Source: CAXXOK01 sp963675925 (GTDB taxonomy: Bacteria; Bacillota; Clostridia; Christensenellales; Aristaeellaceae). From it: a stretch of DNA of 64,000 nucleotides. Shown here piece after piece: positions 27,001 through 35,751 of the stretch. The notes under the pieces were generated by a model that saw nothing but the letters and a program-made list of their open reading frames with translations, was not told where the DNA came from and searched no databases. Numbering within the stretch: position 1 is the stretch's first letter; each line of letters begins with the position of its first letter. The position numbers and the translations under genes were made by a program. The DNA is taken from assembly GCA_963675925.2 (NCBI GenBank), contig CAXXIB010000007.1, forward strand, positions 62,001-126,000, given 5' to 3'.

Positions 27001-27048
27001 CTTTGGGAAATTCTACCCTTTTTTGCGCCACTTGTCTATCCACGCATA

Positions 27049-28668
27049 TTAATCCAGCATTTCAAGGAATATAGCGTAGTCCGACTCCTGCATCCCATCG
27101 GCTAACAATCCCGCATCCTCGGCCGGAAGATTGAGTAGGGCAAGCACCAGATTACCGGCTAACCGCTGCCCCGCTTCGTTGAACATGCTTTGATGGACGC
27201 TTGTTTGCATATTGTCCATGTTTACGCTGATGATCTCATCCGGGATATCATACGCATACAGTCCGATCGGCGGCGAGCCGACCAGGTACTCCATGTCCTC
27301 TGTTTGCCGATGCTCCAGCGCTTCCAGCAGGGGTTCTACATCCAGATCCGGCACCGGGGCATCCGTTGGCATATGATATGGCGCAAGCTCAGAGGCCGCG
27401 TCGTCGTCTTGTTCTGGCTGCTGCGCTTGTTCAAAATGAAGATCCAGCGCGGTTATCACATCCCGGTTGATGGTCTGCTGATAGCTTAGATCGCCGGTCA
27501 AAAGCGCACTCGTCTCCCCCGCCTGCAAGCTGCAATCCACGGTGACGTCTGTAATGCGTTTGTCCATATCCTTACTGTTGTCTGTACCGCCGGTTTGGCG
27601 TGATATGCTGCCCTGGCAGGTGGATGCGCTGCCGGGTGTGCCGGACAGATCAATAGTCAGGGTGCTTTTCTCATTACGCCCACCGCGCCGCAGGTTGGTC
27701 GTTGTTTCGCATGCCAGCGTATAGGCATCTGCGCTTTGAGTTTGTTCCAGAATTGCATCAATATTGCGGGTATCCCGCCTGCCTTCATTGCGCGATACAC
27801 GGTAGAGAAAGGTTTGGGTTTTAAGGTCCGGTGTAAACCCCCATTGCCACTTCAGCGAGCGGCGGTCGCCATCGGGATATACAATCGTTCCCCGTATGTA
27901 CAGACAAACATCATTGCCGTCCTCATCCTTATACAGCGCAACGGTAAACCTGCGCTCAAAGGTGACCTGAGCAAGCTCTTCCCGGTATTCCGCGTCCATC
28001 CCGCAAGAGATGACTTTGCGCAGGTCAGGTGCCAGGGCTTGACACTGTTCCTCCGTCAGCTTGGCGACATAGCTGAAACGGCCTGTGCCGATATCATCAA
28101 TCTTATATCGGACTTTGTTTTCTTCCGTCAGGGGTACGGTTTGGTCGGTCAAGGTCTGGTACAGGGGTTTCAGCTCTTCTACAGCCGAAAGCATGTCAAA
28201 CGCTTCCTCCACATCGGAGGTGTTGGGGTCCTTGCTGTCCTCGTCCACTACCTCGACTTCCTCTTGGGATACCAGCAGCATATCCATTGGCGAGGCGTTG
28301 GTGGAAAACAGCATGCGATTTGGCAGCAGCGAGCTTTGCACCAGATACGCACCGCCCGTATGGCGCTCGGTCATTTCAAACAACGGGGCTCCGGCCATGA
28401 TAAGTCTAAAACCTGTAGCGGCATCGTCCGGGGTTTCGTCAACAAACAGATCCAGCTGTGTATGCTTGAGCACGCGATTGATGAGGTCCAGCCGAATGTC
28501 ATCAAACGGCATCAGCGTGTTGACCGTAAGTTTCACGCTGGTTTTAACAGCGCCCTTGCCGTGGAACACGGGGCCGAGCGCGTTTTCCAGAGATGCAAGC
28601 GACGCAGTGGCCGCCGTTGTAAGGCATAGAAGGAAGCATAATACTATCACCGGGATTGCGCGTTTCAT
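27049..28668 (-). CDS. Secreted protein of unknown function, paralogue B
   Basis: 539 residues with a signal peptide (MKRAIPVIVLCFLLCLTTAAT). It shares a recognisable segment with paralogue A downstream and a similar length. The middle contains charged, strand-rich sequence (RSLKWQWGFTPD, LFVDETPDD) and no lipobox. Function not recognised. Its start overlaps the dus stop by four bases (ATGA), so it is co-translated with a tRNA-modification gene, although no functional link is known. Together with A it may form a surface layer or lipid-carrier pair, which is speculation. Confidence 0.6.
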   Translation of the reverse strand: MKRAIPVIVLCFLLCLTTAATASLASLENALGPVFHGKGAVKTSVKLTVNTLMPFDDIRLDLINRVLKHTQLDLFVDETPDDAATGFRLIMAGAPLFEMTERHTGGAYLVQSSLLPNRMLFSTNASPMDMLLVSQEEVEVVDEDSKDPNTSDVEEAFDMLSAVEELKPLYQTLTDQTVPLTEENKVRYKIDDIGTGRFSYVAKLTEEQCQALAPDLRKVISCGMDAEYREELAQVTFERRFTVALYKDEDGNDVCLYIRGTIVYPDGDRRSLKWQWGFTPDLKTQTFLYRVSRNEGRRDTRNIDAILEQTQSADAYTLACETTTNLRRGGRNEKSTLTIDLSGTPGSASTCQGSISRQTGGTDNSKDMDKRITDVTVDCSLQAGETSALLTGDLSYQQTINRDVITALDLHFEQAQQPEQDDDAASELAPYHMPTDAPVPDLDVEPLLEALEHRQTEDMEYLVGSPPIGLYAYDIPDEIISVNMDNMQTSVHQSMFNEAGQRLAGNLVLALLNLPAEDAGLLADGMQESDYAIFLEMLD

Positions 28669-29624
28669 GGACTCTCCTTTGTTAGTACACTGCGGAGCAG
28701 TTCTTTCTGCCCCTGGGTCGTCATAATCGTGTTCAGGTGTTTTCGAATGTCCGATGCGCCGTGAATACCGCGTATATAATGCCCGATATGGGTGCGCATT
28801 TGCAGCAAAGCGAGTCGTTCGCCTTTGAAGGCTTTCAGTCGGTCGATATGTTCTTCCATCACCTGCAGTCGCTCGGCTACATCGGGTTTACGAACCGGTT
28901 TGCCTTGCATAGCATCGTTAATTTCACGAAACAGCCAGGGATTGCCCATCGCACCGCGCCCTACGAGCAAACCGTCGCAGCCGGTTTCCGCCAGCGCGCT
29001 TACAGCGTCCTCCGCCGAGAAAACATCGCCGTTATAGAACACGGGAATGCGTACCTGCTGCTTGATGGCAGCCACCGCCTGGCGGTCAGCCGTACCGGAA
29101 AACATTTGCTCCCGTGTACGCCCGTGAATGCACACCCATTGCAGCCCGATTGCCTGGGCGGCCTGGGTAAGCTCCAGCGCGGTCAAGCTTTGGTCATCAT
29201 AGCCCAGACGCATTTTTACCGTAACCGGTAAATAGGTCGCGGCTTTGACCGATTCCATCAGCTTGATTGCAAGCACCGGGGTTTTCATCAACGCACTGCC
29301 TTCGCCCGAGGATGTCACCTTGCGCGCCGGACAGCCCATGTTGATATCAATGCTGGCAAAGCGCTGCAACTGCGTTGCCCGCGCTGCGGCCTCCTGCAAT
29401 ACGTGCGGGTCCTTGCCAAACAGCTGAATAGCGGTGTTGTTCTCCTCCGGCGCCAGCGACATCAGGTGATGGTACACAGGGTTATCGTCCTTTGCGTACA
29501 TCCAGCCGATTGCGCTGACCATCTCGGTACAGGTATAGTCCGCACCCATGCGGCTGCACAGCCCGCGGGTCACCCGATCCGAAAGACCCGCCATCGGCGC
29601 AGCGCCGATGATTGCTTTAGTCAT
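28665..29624 (-). CDS. dus: tRNA-dihydrouridine synthase
   Basis: 319 residues. This FMN enzyme reduces uridines in the tRNA D-loop. The TIM barrel opens APMAGLSDRVTRGLC; NMGCPARKV holds the catalytic Cys, MRLGYDD and CIHGRTREQMFSGTAD follow, and GRGAMGNPWLF binds the flavin phosphate. The ATG at 29624 overlaps the upstream gene by eight bases; the ribosome binding site is weak, implying coupled translation. An in-frame start at 29657 would lie deeper in the neighbour. Confidence 0.92.
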   Translation of the reverse strand: MTKAIIGAAPMAGLSDRVTRGLCSRMGADYTCTEMVSAIGWMYAKDDNPVYHHLMSLAPEENNTAIQLFGKDPHVLQEAAARATQLQRFASIDINMGCPARKVTSSGEGSALMKTPVLAIKLMESVKAATYLPVTVKMRLGYDDQSLTALELTQAAQAIGLQWVCIHGRTREQMFSGTADRQAVAAIKQQVRIPVFYNGDVFSAEDAVSALAETGCDGLLVGRGAMGNPWLFREINDAMQGKPVRKPDVAERLQVMEEHIDRLKAFKGERLALLQMRTHIGHYIRGIHGASDIRKHLNTIMTTQGQKELLRSVLTKESP

Positions 29625-31275
29625 GGTTAGCCTGCGGGAAGATTGCCACCCGGCCAACGGTATCGCTGTAGGGCAGCAGGGTTAGCTCATACGCATCACC
29701 CATGCGCAGTCCCTGCGGCGGCGAGGGGATGCGGCCATCCTTCACAGTCCAGCCGGGAGCCGAGCAGGCCTCCACGCGTACGCTGGGTGCCCCGTCCACC
29801 ATGGAAAGCACCGGTTTGAAACTATCGCTAAGCGCATACTGCCAGGCATCATCAGCTTCCGGCAGCGGCAAGGCCATCAACCGGGAACGATAAAACAAAC
29901 TCGTAGCGTTGCGGTGCCCGGTTTTGCTGTAGGGTTTGCAGCTTAAGTCCAGCACAATCCGGTCGCCGGAAGCGAACGTGCGCTTGACCGTATACATCGT
30001 GCCGCACTCCACCACCTTGGGTTTGTCTCCGCTGACGGAGATACGGGCGCTGTCGGCATAGCTCGGAATACGAATGGAGAGGGCAAATACTAAAGGTTTT
30101 TTGGCCTCTACCTTAAATTCAAGGTTGCCGTCTGCATTGGTGCTCATAGCCACGCGCACCGGCACACCGTTCATGCGGGTCAGGCATACGCTGTCATACG
30201 GCAGCAGCATGGAAAGTTCCGTTTCGCCCTTGACCATCCATACAGAGCGGCGCACCGAGGTCATGGCGCGCAAAAGCAATCCCACCTCGGCGCGGCTTGG
30301 CGGGTCAGCCACGCAGCTGGCTTCATTGGCTTCGCGGTTTACGGGCTGCAGCTTATATACGCCGTCCTCGGCAAAGATATTGGCAAATGCATTGTCTACG
30401 ATACGCTCCATACGCTCAGCCACGGCCAGCTCGCCGCCGGCTGCCAGCAAATCATGCAGGGCTTCCAGCGTTGCACAGATGGTTGGCAGATCCGTTGCAG
30501 CAGAAGGCTCGCGCCCGGCCAGGTACGGCTGGGCGGTAAAAATGCCGCTAGGCATGCCGTGGAAGCGATCCAGCGAGTTAAGCCCCGCTTGAGAGGCGCT
30601 TGCATCCCGCGCAGAGCCGGAATACATAGCAAACAGCGCTGTCAGCGCCAGGGCATCGGCGATCATCTTGCCGCTTCCAAGCATTTTCATCCGGCGGAAA
30701 TATTTTGATGTATCATCCTTGGCATCGTCTGGCACCGGCTCCGGGGTAAAGGCCTTTAAAAACGGAAATGAGTGAAACAAGCCCGCCACATCCGGCACCT
30801 GCGAGCGAATCATTTCCATAATATCCAATAAAAAGTTCTGTCCCGTACGCCGGAACAGCTCCTGTGCGCAGCGCATGGCATCGGCAGCCACGGGCATCAG
30901 CGCATATTCGCCGATGTCCGGCAGCTTTGCCGCCAGGGCTTTCATCGCCTGCAGGCATTTGACCAGCGCTTCCTTATCCTTATCCGCTACGGCGGTCATG
31001 ATTGCCGCACGCAGTGCCGGAACGAAAGCCGGCAGGCTTTCAGGCAGCGTATCGGCCAGTTCTTTGATCGGCGGAAGCGGGGGCAGCGTGGTATACTCGC
31101 CAAGCTTGGAGGCAAGCACGGCATCCAGCGGTAAAACGGCATCCGGATTGGTCAGATTCAGCACCTTGTCCGTCAGCGTGCGCAGGCTGCCTTCTGCGTG
31201 TACGGCAGCATCCGGCAATGCGACATACGCTGGATCCACCAGCGGCGGGCGGCAATATTGTTGATAACTTGGCAT
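29617..31275 (-). CDS. GH127-like (DUF1680) protein, probably without the normal active site
   Basis: 552 residues, no signal peptide. The second half follows the beta-L-arabinofuranosidase (GH127) pattern: TICATLEALHDLLAAGGELAVAERMERIVDNAF, then EDGVYKLQPVNREAN, then a beta-sandwich starting SIRIPSYADSARISVSGD and RTFASGDRIVLDL. In the family the ETCA glutamate and a CC pair form the zinc and nucleophile site; here ETCA reads TICA and only a single Cys (ASCVADPP) is seen. The first half is a helical region that is less familiar. It may be an inactive relative or have another activity. Confidence 0.55.
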   Translation of the reverse strand: MPSYQQYCRPPLVDPAYVALPDAAVHAEGSLRTLTDKVLNLTNPDAVLPLDAVLASKLGEYTTLPPLPPIKELADTLPESLPAFVPALRAAIMTAVADKDKEALVKCLQAMKALAAKLPDIGEYALMPVAADAMRCAQELFRRTGQNFLLDIMEMIRSQVPDVAGLFHSFPFLKAFTPEPVPDDAKDDTSKYFRRMKMLGSGKMIADALALTALFAMYSGSARDASASQAGLNSLDRFHGMPSGIFTAQPYLAGREPSAATDLPTICATLEALHDLLAAGGELAVAERMERIVDNAFANIFAEDGVYKLQPVNREANEASCVADPPSRAEVGLLLRAMTSVRRSVWMVKGETELSMLLPYDSVCLTRMNGVPVRVAMSTNADGNLEFKVEAKKPLVFALSIRIPSYADSARISVSGDKPKVVECGTMYTVKRTFASGDRIVLDLSCKPYSKTGHRNATSLFYRSRLMALPLPEADDAWQYALSDSFKPVLSMVDGAPSVRVEACSAPGWTVKDGRIPSPPQGLRMGDAYELTLLPYSDTVGRVAIFPQANHD

Positions 31276-31317
31276 CAGACGGTTTCCTCATGATTTCTTT
31301 ACTTTGCTTACTACCAT

Positions 31318-31345
31318 ATTATACGTTGTTTTACGGGTGCGTCAA
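31318..31345 (-). promoter_or_regulatory. Predicted promoter of the GH127-like/dus operon
   Basis: On the minus strand, TTGACG (31340-31345) and TATAAT (31318-31323) are 16 bases apart, 43 bases before the start codon and divergent from the rnpB promoter. Confidence 0.65.
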
Positions 31346-31372
31346 GGCGTGTCATGGCCGGATACCAGCCGA

Positions 31373-31401
31373 TTGACACCGGCACCGGAAAATGCTATTC
31401 T
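31373..31401 (+). promoter_or_regulatory. Promoter of rnpB
   Basis: TTGACA (31373-31378) and TATTCT (31396-31401) are 17 bases apart and lie directly before the predicted 5-prime end of the RNase P RNA. Confidence 0.75.
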
Positions 31402-31404
31402 GCC

Positions 31405-31779
31405 CATGCATGGTAAGGCGGCTAAACGATTGCATGGCGTGCCATGAGGAAAGTCCGAGCATCACAGGGCAGGGTGCCGGTTAACGGCCGGTGAAGGCGA
31501 CTTCAAGGAAAGTGCAACAGAAACAAACCGCCCTAAACGCGGGTTTGCCTTCGGGTAAGTTATGCGTTTACGGTAAGGATGGAAAGGCGAGGTAAGAGCT
31601 CACCCGCGCCCCGGCGACGGAGGCGCGATGTAAACCCCACCTGATGCAAGATCCGATCTGAGGCAATGCGGCGGCCCGCCGGGCCTCTAAAGTGATCGCT
31701 ACACCGCAGTGGTAACACTGCGGGCAGACAGATGATCGTTCAACGACAGAACTCGGCTTACGACCGCGCTTACCGCATG
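31405..31779 (+). ncRNA. rnpB: RNase P RNA (rnpB), bacterial class A-like
   Basis: About 375 nt. The universal core is present: GAGGAAAGTCCGAGC near the 5-prime end and ACAGAACTCGGCTTACGA near the 3-prime end. The ends pair to form P1 (CATGCATGGTAAGGCGG with CCGCGCTTACCGCATG). It is the ribozyme that matures tRNA 5-prime ends. Ends are accurate to a few bases only. Confidence 0.93.
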
Positions 31780-31783
31780 TATG

Positions 31784-31815
31784 AAAAACGGACTGCAACT
31801 TTGCAGTCCGTTTTT
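31784..31815. terminator. Bidirectional terminator after rnpB
   Basis: A long stem, AAAAACGGACTGCAA with TTGCAGTCCGTTTTT, gives T-runs on both strands. It ends rnpB and also the converging minus-strand gene. Confidence 0.85.
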
Positions 31816-31833
31816 CTCGTCTTACTTTCCCGG

Positions 31834-34023
31834 TTACGGATACACATTTGTTATCGGGTCGGGCCATACCCCGTCAATCGTAATCAGATACGGTGCGCCC
31901 ATCCACTCTCCCTCTTTCAACAATACAACATACGCATCGTATGTCGGATCGATTAGGGTATTGTTTTGTCCGTCTTCACCAAACCAAACGGTTGCCACAT
32001 TGCTTCCGTTATTGGAAATATTCAGTAAATCCTTGAGCACGTACCCAATGTATTCGTCCCCGTTGCCTGTTGTTACAACCTGCGGCTCCATCACATCCCA
32101 AATCGTATCGTAGGCAAGCTCGTAATTGTCTGCGATATTCATTGTCCATTCTGGGCCGAAGTCCCTGGGCTCTACCCATTCCCCATTGTCTTGCGTGTCA
32201 TTGTTGGCCGTTTCAATGACTTTGCCTTCGGTCGCAAATTCTTCAAACGTGATGTACTCATAGCTGGCGAGCGTCATTGTTTCTTGTTGTGCAACGTTCA
32301 GGCAAAGCTGCCACGATTCGGACCGATAATTGGGTTCGTTGAACGATTGGAACATATCCAGATTCAGATAGGCAACATTGTCTTCCTCCCCGTCTTTCCA
32401 CATCGCAGCCTGCAGCACACCATCCGGGTTCACCGCAACAAGCAGATGGTGCCACATACCCGGTTCCACGCGGAAATCACCGTCAAACGCTTGTTGATAA
32501 TTTTTTTCCAATAAGCTGAGGTACGGTTCGTTCTGATCGCCGATTTCAATCCATAGGCCGAAATTCGCCCATAACGAAAAACTGAAATTCGTTCCCGACG
32601 GTTTGAACATGACATGTGCCGCCTGCTTGTGGTCCTTGGTTCCTTCAACAGTCAGCCGGTGTTCAAAGGCCATCTGCGGATTGGCCATTCCTTCTGCTTC
32701 AAAGCTAACCCCTTCATCCGAAGTCGATATAATGACATGATGGTTATCCGGGTCATCCAGGTTAAAGCTCGCTCCATTATCGGCAATCAGATCCTGCGTT
32801 AATACGTCATACGTCGATTGCCAGTTCGCTATTACAGTGCTGATCACGCACGCTTCTTCCCAGGGAATGGCGAAAAAGCGAAATACCTGCGCAATAGGAT
32901 ATTCCGACAGCCCGTCATCGGACAGCAGGTACGGATCGCCCAAAAACTCTCCGTTGCGCTGGTATACGACAAACGCCTCATAGGTCTTCCTCACGATTAC
33001 GCTTTCTGCATGATCGTTTCTAAACGACACCGTTGCCATGTCCCATCCGTTACCCGAATAATTCATCAGGTCGGCGAGGTTATATCCCATAAAGGTATCC
33101 CCCGCAGCCTCAATATGCTGGAGCTCAACATCCATCCACACCGTATCGCTCACGACATCGAAGCCGTCGGCAATATCGAACGTCCAGGAGGGACCGTAGT
33201 CTATATCCATTTGCGTATCGCTTTTTTGGTTTGCGTCAGTTTGATTCGCGTTGGATTGATTTGTATTGGGTTGGTTTGTACCAGATTGATTTGTGTTGGA
33301 TTGGTTTGCGCCCAAATCAAGTGACCGGTAATCCAGTACGAAGTTAGAAAACGTCAAATACTCATAGTTGCTGATGATAAAGGTCGCATTCCCCTGTACG
33401 CCCAGGCTTGCTTCCCATGATTGGTTTTCAAACACGCCTTTGCCAAACGCCGAACCGATATCCACATACCTACCAGCCAGATTGCTTGGTTCCTCTTCCA
33501 GCCAGATCGCAACCTGCATCACTCCATCCCAGCGCATAGCAAGCAGCGCATGGTACCATTTGCCGGGTTGCAGGAATAGATGCCCGCTTAATGGCTCCAT
33601 GTATTCTCCAAAGTTTACAAACGCCAATGGCTCGTTATTTTCGCCGATTGTAATGCCTGCGCTGCTCTGTGCAAACAGCATGATGCCGAAATCCTTTGTC
33701 GAGGACTTGAACCGGATGTGAAGCGCCTGGTTTCCATCCATCGTACCCTCTACTTCATCCAGCCGCCTGACCAGATTGAACATCGGGTTTTCGTTTTCCG
33801 GCGCGGTCAGCATGAGCCCTTCTTTTACCATTTTCATGCTGCCAATTCCATCGCCAAGCACAATATTCTGCCCCTTGTTTGCCTTCAGGTCGTTTTTGTT
33901 TTCCGAAAATGTCTGCCGACAATCAACCAGGATGGAACTGATGACCGTTTCCGCTGCCGCGCAGCCAACGGATACAACCAATACCGCAATCACGAGCACC
34001 GCTATGACCCATGTTTTTTTCAT
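31834..34023 (-). CDS. Large secreted or lipid-anchored protein with two repeated halves
   Basis: 729 residues. An N-terminal signal (MKKTWVIAVLVIAVLVVSVG) ends at SVGC, which could be a lipobox. The body is a duplication: unit 1 (about 60-360) and unit 2 (about 420-729) each contain a LamG/concanavalin-like sheet (PGKWYHALLAMRWDGVMQVAIW against PGMWHHLLVAVNPDGVLQAAMW) and then a second module (YGPSWTFDIAD against FGPEWTMNIAD). A linker of repeated NQS/NQT/NQP units separates the modules in unit 1. A carbohydrate- or matrix-binding role is plausible. Function is otherwise unknown. Confidence 0.6.
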   Translation of the reverse strand: MKKTWVIAVLVIAVLVVSVGCAAAETVISSILVDCRQTFSENKNDLKANKGQNIVLGDGIGSMKMVKEGLMLTAPENENPMFNLVRRLDEVEGTMDGNQALHIRFKSSTKDFGIMLFAQSSAGITIGENNEPLAFVNFGEYMEPLSGHLFLQPGKWYHALLAMRWDGVMQVAIWLEEEPSNLAGRYVDIGSAFGKGVFENQSWEASLGVQGNATFIISNYEYLTFSNFVLDYRSLDLGANQSNTNQSGTNQPNTNQSNANQTDANQKSDTQMDIDYGPSWTFDIADGFDVVSDTVWMDVELQHIEAAGDTFMGYNLADLMNYSGNGWDMATVSFRNDHAESVIVRKTYEAFVVYQRNGEFLGDPYLLSDDGLSEYPIAQVFRFFAIPWEEACVISTVIANWQSTYDVLTQDLIADNGASFNLDDPDNHHVIISTSDEGVSFEAEGMANPQMAFEHRLTVEGTKDHKQAAHVMFKPSGTNFSFSLWANFGLWIEIGDQNEPYLSLLEKNYQQAFDGDFRVEPGMWHHLLVAVNPDGVLQAAMWKDGEEDNVAYLNLDMFQSFNEPNYRSESWQLCLNVAQQETMTLASYEYITFEEFATEGKVIETANNDTQDNGEWVEPRDFGPEWTMNIADNYELAYDTIWDVMEPQVVTTGNGDEYIGYVLKDLLNISNNGSNVATVWFGEDGQNNTLIDPTYDAYVVLLKEGEWMGAPYLITIDGVWPDPITNVYP

Positions 34024-34253
34024 TCTGCTGTTCTCCTTAATTCTCTGAATATGTATTGCTATTGCGCAGGATATAACGATCTTTCCACTGACTATTTCTA
34101 ATATTTTCTGCTATTATACCACACCATCGGTACAATATAGTACATGATTGTTTACAAATCGTTAATTTATTGCCCTCGGAAACATGTTTATACTATATAT
34201 GTAACAAAACCATACGGCTTGTTTCCTTGTTGAGGAGGGAAATTACATCCTCC

Positions 34254-34361
34254 GTGATCGCAGAAGCGGCGCCGCCAGCTGCATCCGCAGAGGATGTGCC
34301 TACCCAAGCCGTTACTTACGAAACTTCTGCGCAATCCCCGGAAGAATCCGGCGAACAATAA
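34254..34361 (+). other. Possible short open frame (about 35 codons)
   Basis: A GTG-initiated frame rich in Ala, Glu and Pro with codon use like nearby genes. The strong AGGAGGG upstream is about 14 bases away, too far for a normal start, and pairs with CCTCC beside the GTG. It may be a gene remnant or a chance frame. Apart from this, 34024-34374 contains nothing I can support beyond a weak minus-strand extended -10 (TGGTATAAT, near 34113-34118). Confidence 0.2.
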
Positions 34362-34374
34362 TCACCCGGTGCTC

Positions 34375-34403
34375 TTGAAACTCCGATTTCCCCATGCTAT
34401 AAT
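34375..34403 (+). promoter_or_regulatory. Promoter of the pheST T-box operon
   Basis: TTGAAA (34375-34380) and perfect TATAAT (34398-34403) are 17 bases apart, directly before the T-box leader. Confidence 0.75.
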
Positions 34404-34409
34404 AGCCAT

Positions 34410-34696
34410 GTCCGAGGCCTTGCCTGCGGATAAAAGACGATGACGGAGACCAAAGCCCGTATCAACGCGGTTTTCAGAGAGGATAGCACACGCTGAAAGC
34501 TTTCCATTCCGCAGACGGAGCATTCCCTCCAGAGTCGCTTCGCTGAACGAATTCCAGTAAGCGAAGCCGGGGATCAGCACACCCCGTGATCAAGCGAGAG
34601 CATTTCCATAACACACGTTTATGGAGATGGAAGATGGGTGGTACAACGCGGCATTATGCCTTCGTCCCATGCAAACGCATGGGCGAAGGCTTTTTT
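34410..34696 (+). promoter_or_regulatory. T-box leader of pheST, phenylalanine type
   Basis: This leader senses uncharged tRNA. It holds the T-box core GGGTGGTACAACGCGG (34636-34651), a distal Stem I with AGAGAGGATAGC and an internal loop in which TTC, a Phe codon, stands between the GGAG/CTCC and CCGT/ACGG helices. The terminator arm follows. A Phe specifier fits the downstream pheS and pheT. Confidence 0.85.
34658..34696 (+). terminator. T-box-controlled terminator before pheS
   Basis: GCCTTCG-TCCCATGC pairs with GCATGGG-CGAAGGC, followed by six T residues. Its 5-prime arm competes with the antiterminator formed by the T-box sequence. Confidence 0.85.
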
Positions 34697-34713
34697 GATG
34701 GGAGGCAAACCGT

Positions 34714-35736
34714 ATGCTGGAAATCTTAAATCAGATCAAATCCCAGGTGATGGCTGATCTGGAAACGGTGCTAAGCACCGCAAACCTCGATGCCCTGGTG
34801 GTGAAAGTGCTCGGCAAAAAAGGCGAGCTGACGGCACTGCTCAAATCTCTAGGCAAACTGCCACAGGAGCAGCGGCCGCAGATGGGCGCGGCGATCAACG
34901 AAGTGCGAAAAGAATTGCAAGAGCTGATCGACAAGCGTGCCGAGCAGCTGAAGCAAGCAGAGCGCGACCAGGCATTAAGGCTTGAGTCGATTGACGTAAC
35001 CGAGCCCCGCACCCTGCCCAAACGCGGCACGGCGCACCCGATTACCCTGGTGATGAACGAGATGATCGAATGCTTCACCGGCATGGGGTTTGAGGTCATG
35101 CAGGGGCCGGAGATTGAGCTGGATTATTATAACTTCGAGCTGATGAACATCCCCAAAAACCACCCCGCCCGTGATGCGCAGGATACCCTGTACATCGACG
35201 ATAACGTGGTGCTGCGTACCCACACCAGCCCCATGCAGGCGCGTGTCATGCTCAGCCGTAAACCGCCGATTCGCATCATCTGCCCGGGCCGCGTATATCG
35301 CGCCGACGAGCTGGATGCTACCCACAGCCCCGTGTTCCATCAAATGGAAGGGCTGGTTGTTGATGAACATATCTCCATGGCGGATCTGCGGGGCACGCTT
35401 ACGGCGTTTGCCAAGCATGTGTTCGGGCAGGATGTCAACATCCGTTTCCGCCCGAGTTTCTTCCCCTTCACCGAGCCAAGCGCTGAAGTCGACTTAACCT
35501 GTTCGGCGTGTAAGGGCACCGGCTGCAAAGTATGCAAAGGCACAGGCTGGATTGAAATTTTAGGCTCAGGCATGGTCAACCCCAAGGTGCTTGAAATGTG
35601 CGGCATCGACAGCACAAAATATTCCGGCTTCGCCTTTGGCATCGGGCTGGATCGCATTGCGATGGGCCGCTATGGCATTCCCGATCTGCGGCTGCTGTTT
35701 GAAGGCGACGCACGGCTGCTGGGCCAGCTGCGCTAA
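34714..35736 (+). CDS. pheS: Phenylalanyl-tRNA synthetase alpha subunit
   Basis: 340 residues. The N-terminal coiled coil is followed by the class II core: HPITLVMNEMIECFTGMGFE, then VLRTHTSPMQAR, GRVYRADELDATHSPVFHQ (motif 2) and GFAFGIGLDRIAMGRYGI (motif 3). An insertion with four Cys pairs (CSACKGTGCKVCKGTGW) is typical of bacterial PheS. It pairs with PheT downstream to give the alpha2-beta2 enzyme. Expression is controlled by the Phe T-box upstream. The start has GGGAGG seven bases before ATG. Confidence 0.96.
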   Translation: MLEILNQIKSQVMADLETVLSTANLDALVVKVLGKKGELTALLKSLGKLPQEQRPQMGAAINEVRKELQELIDKRAEQLKQAERDQALRLESIDVTEPRTLPKRGTAHPITLVMNEMIECFTGMGFEVMQGPEIELDYYNFELMNIPKNHPARDAQDTLYIDDNVVLRTHTSPMQARVMLSRKPPIRIICPGRVYRADELDATHSPVFHQMEGLVVDEHISMADLRGTLTAFAKHVFGQDVNIRFRPSFFPFTEPSAEVDLTCSACKGTGCKVCKGTGWIEILGSGMVNPKVLEMCGIDSTKYSGFAFGIGLDRIAMGRYGIPDLRLLFEGDARLLGQLR

Positions 35737-35751
35737 GAGGAGGATACAAGA

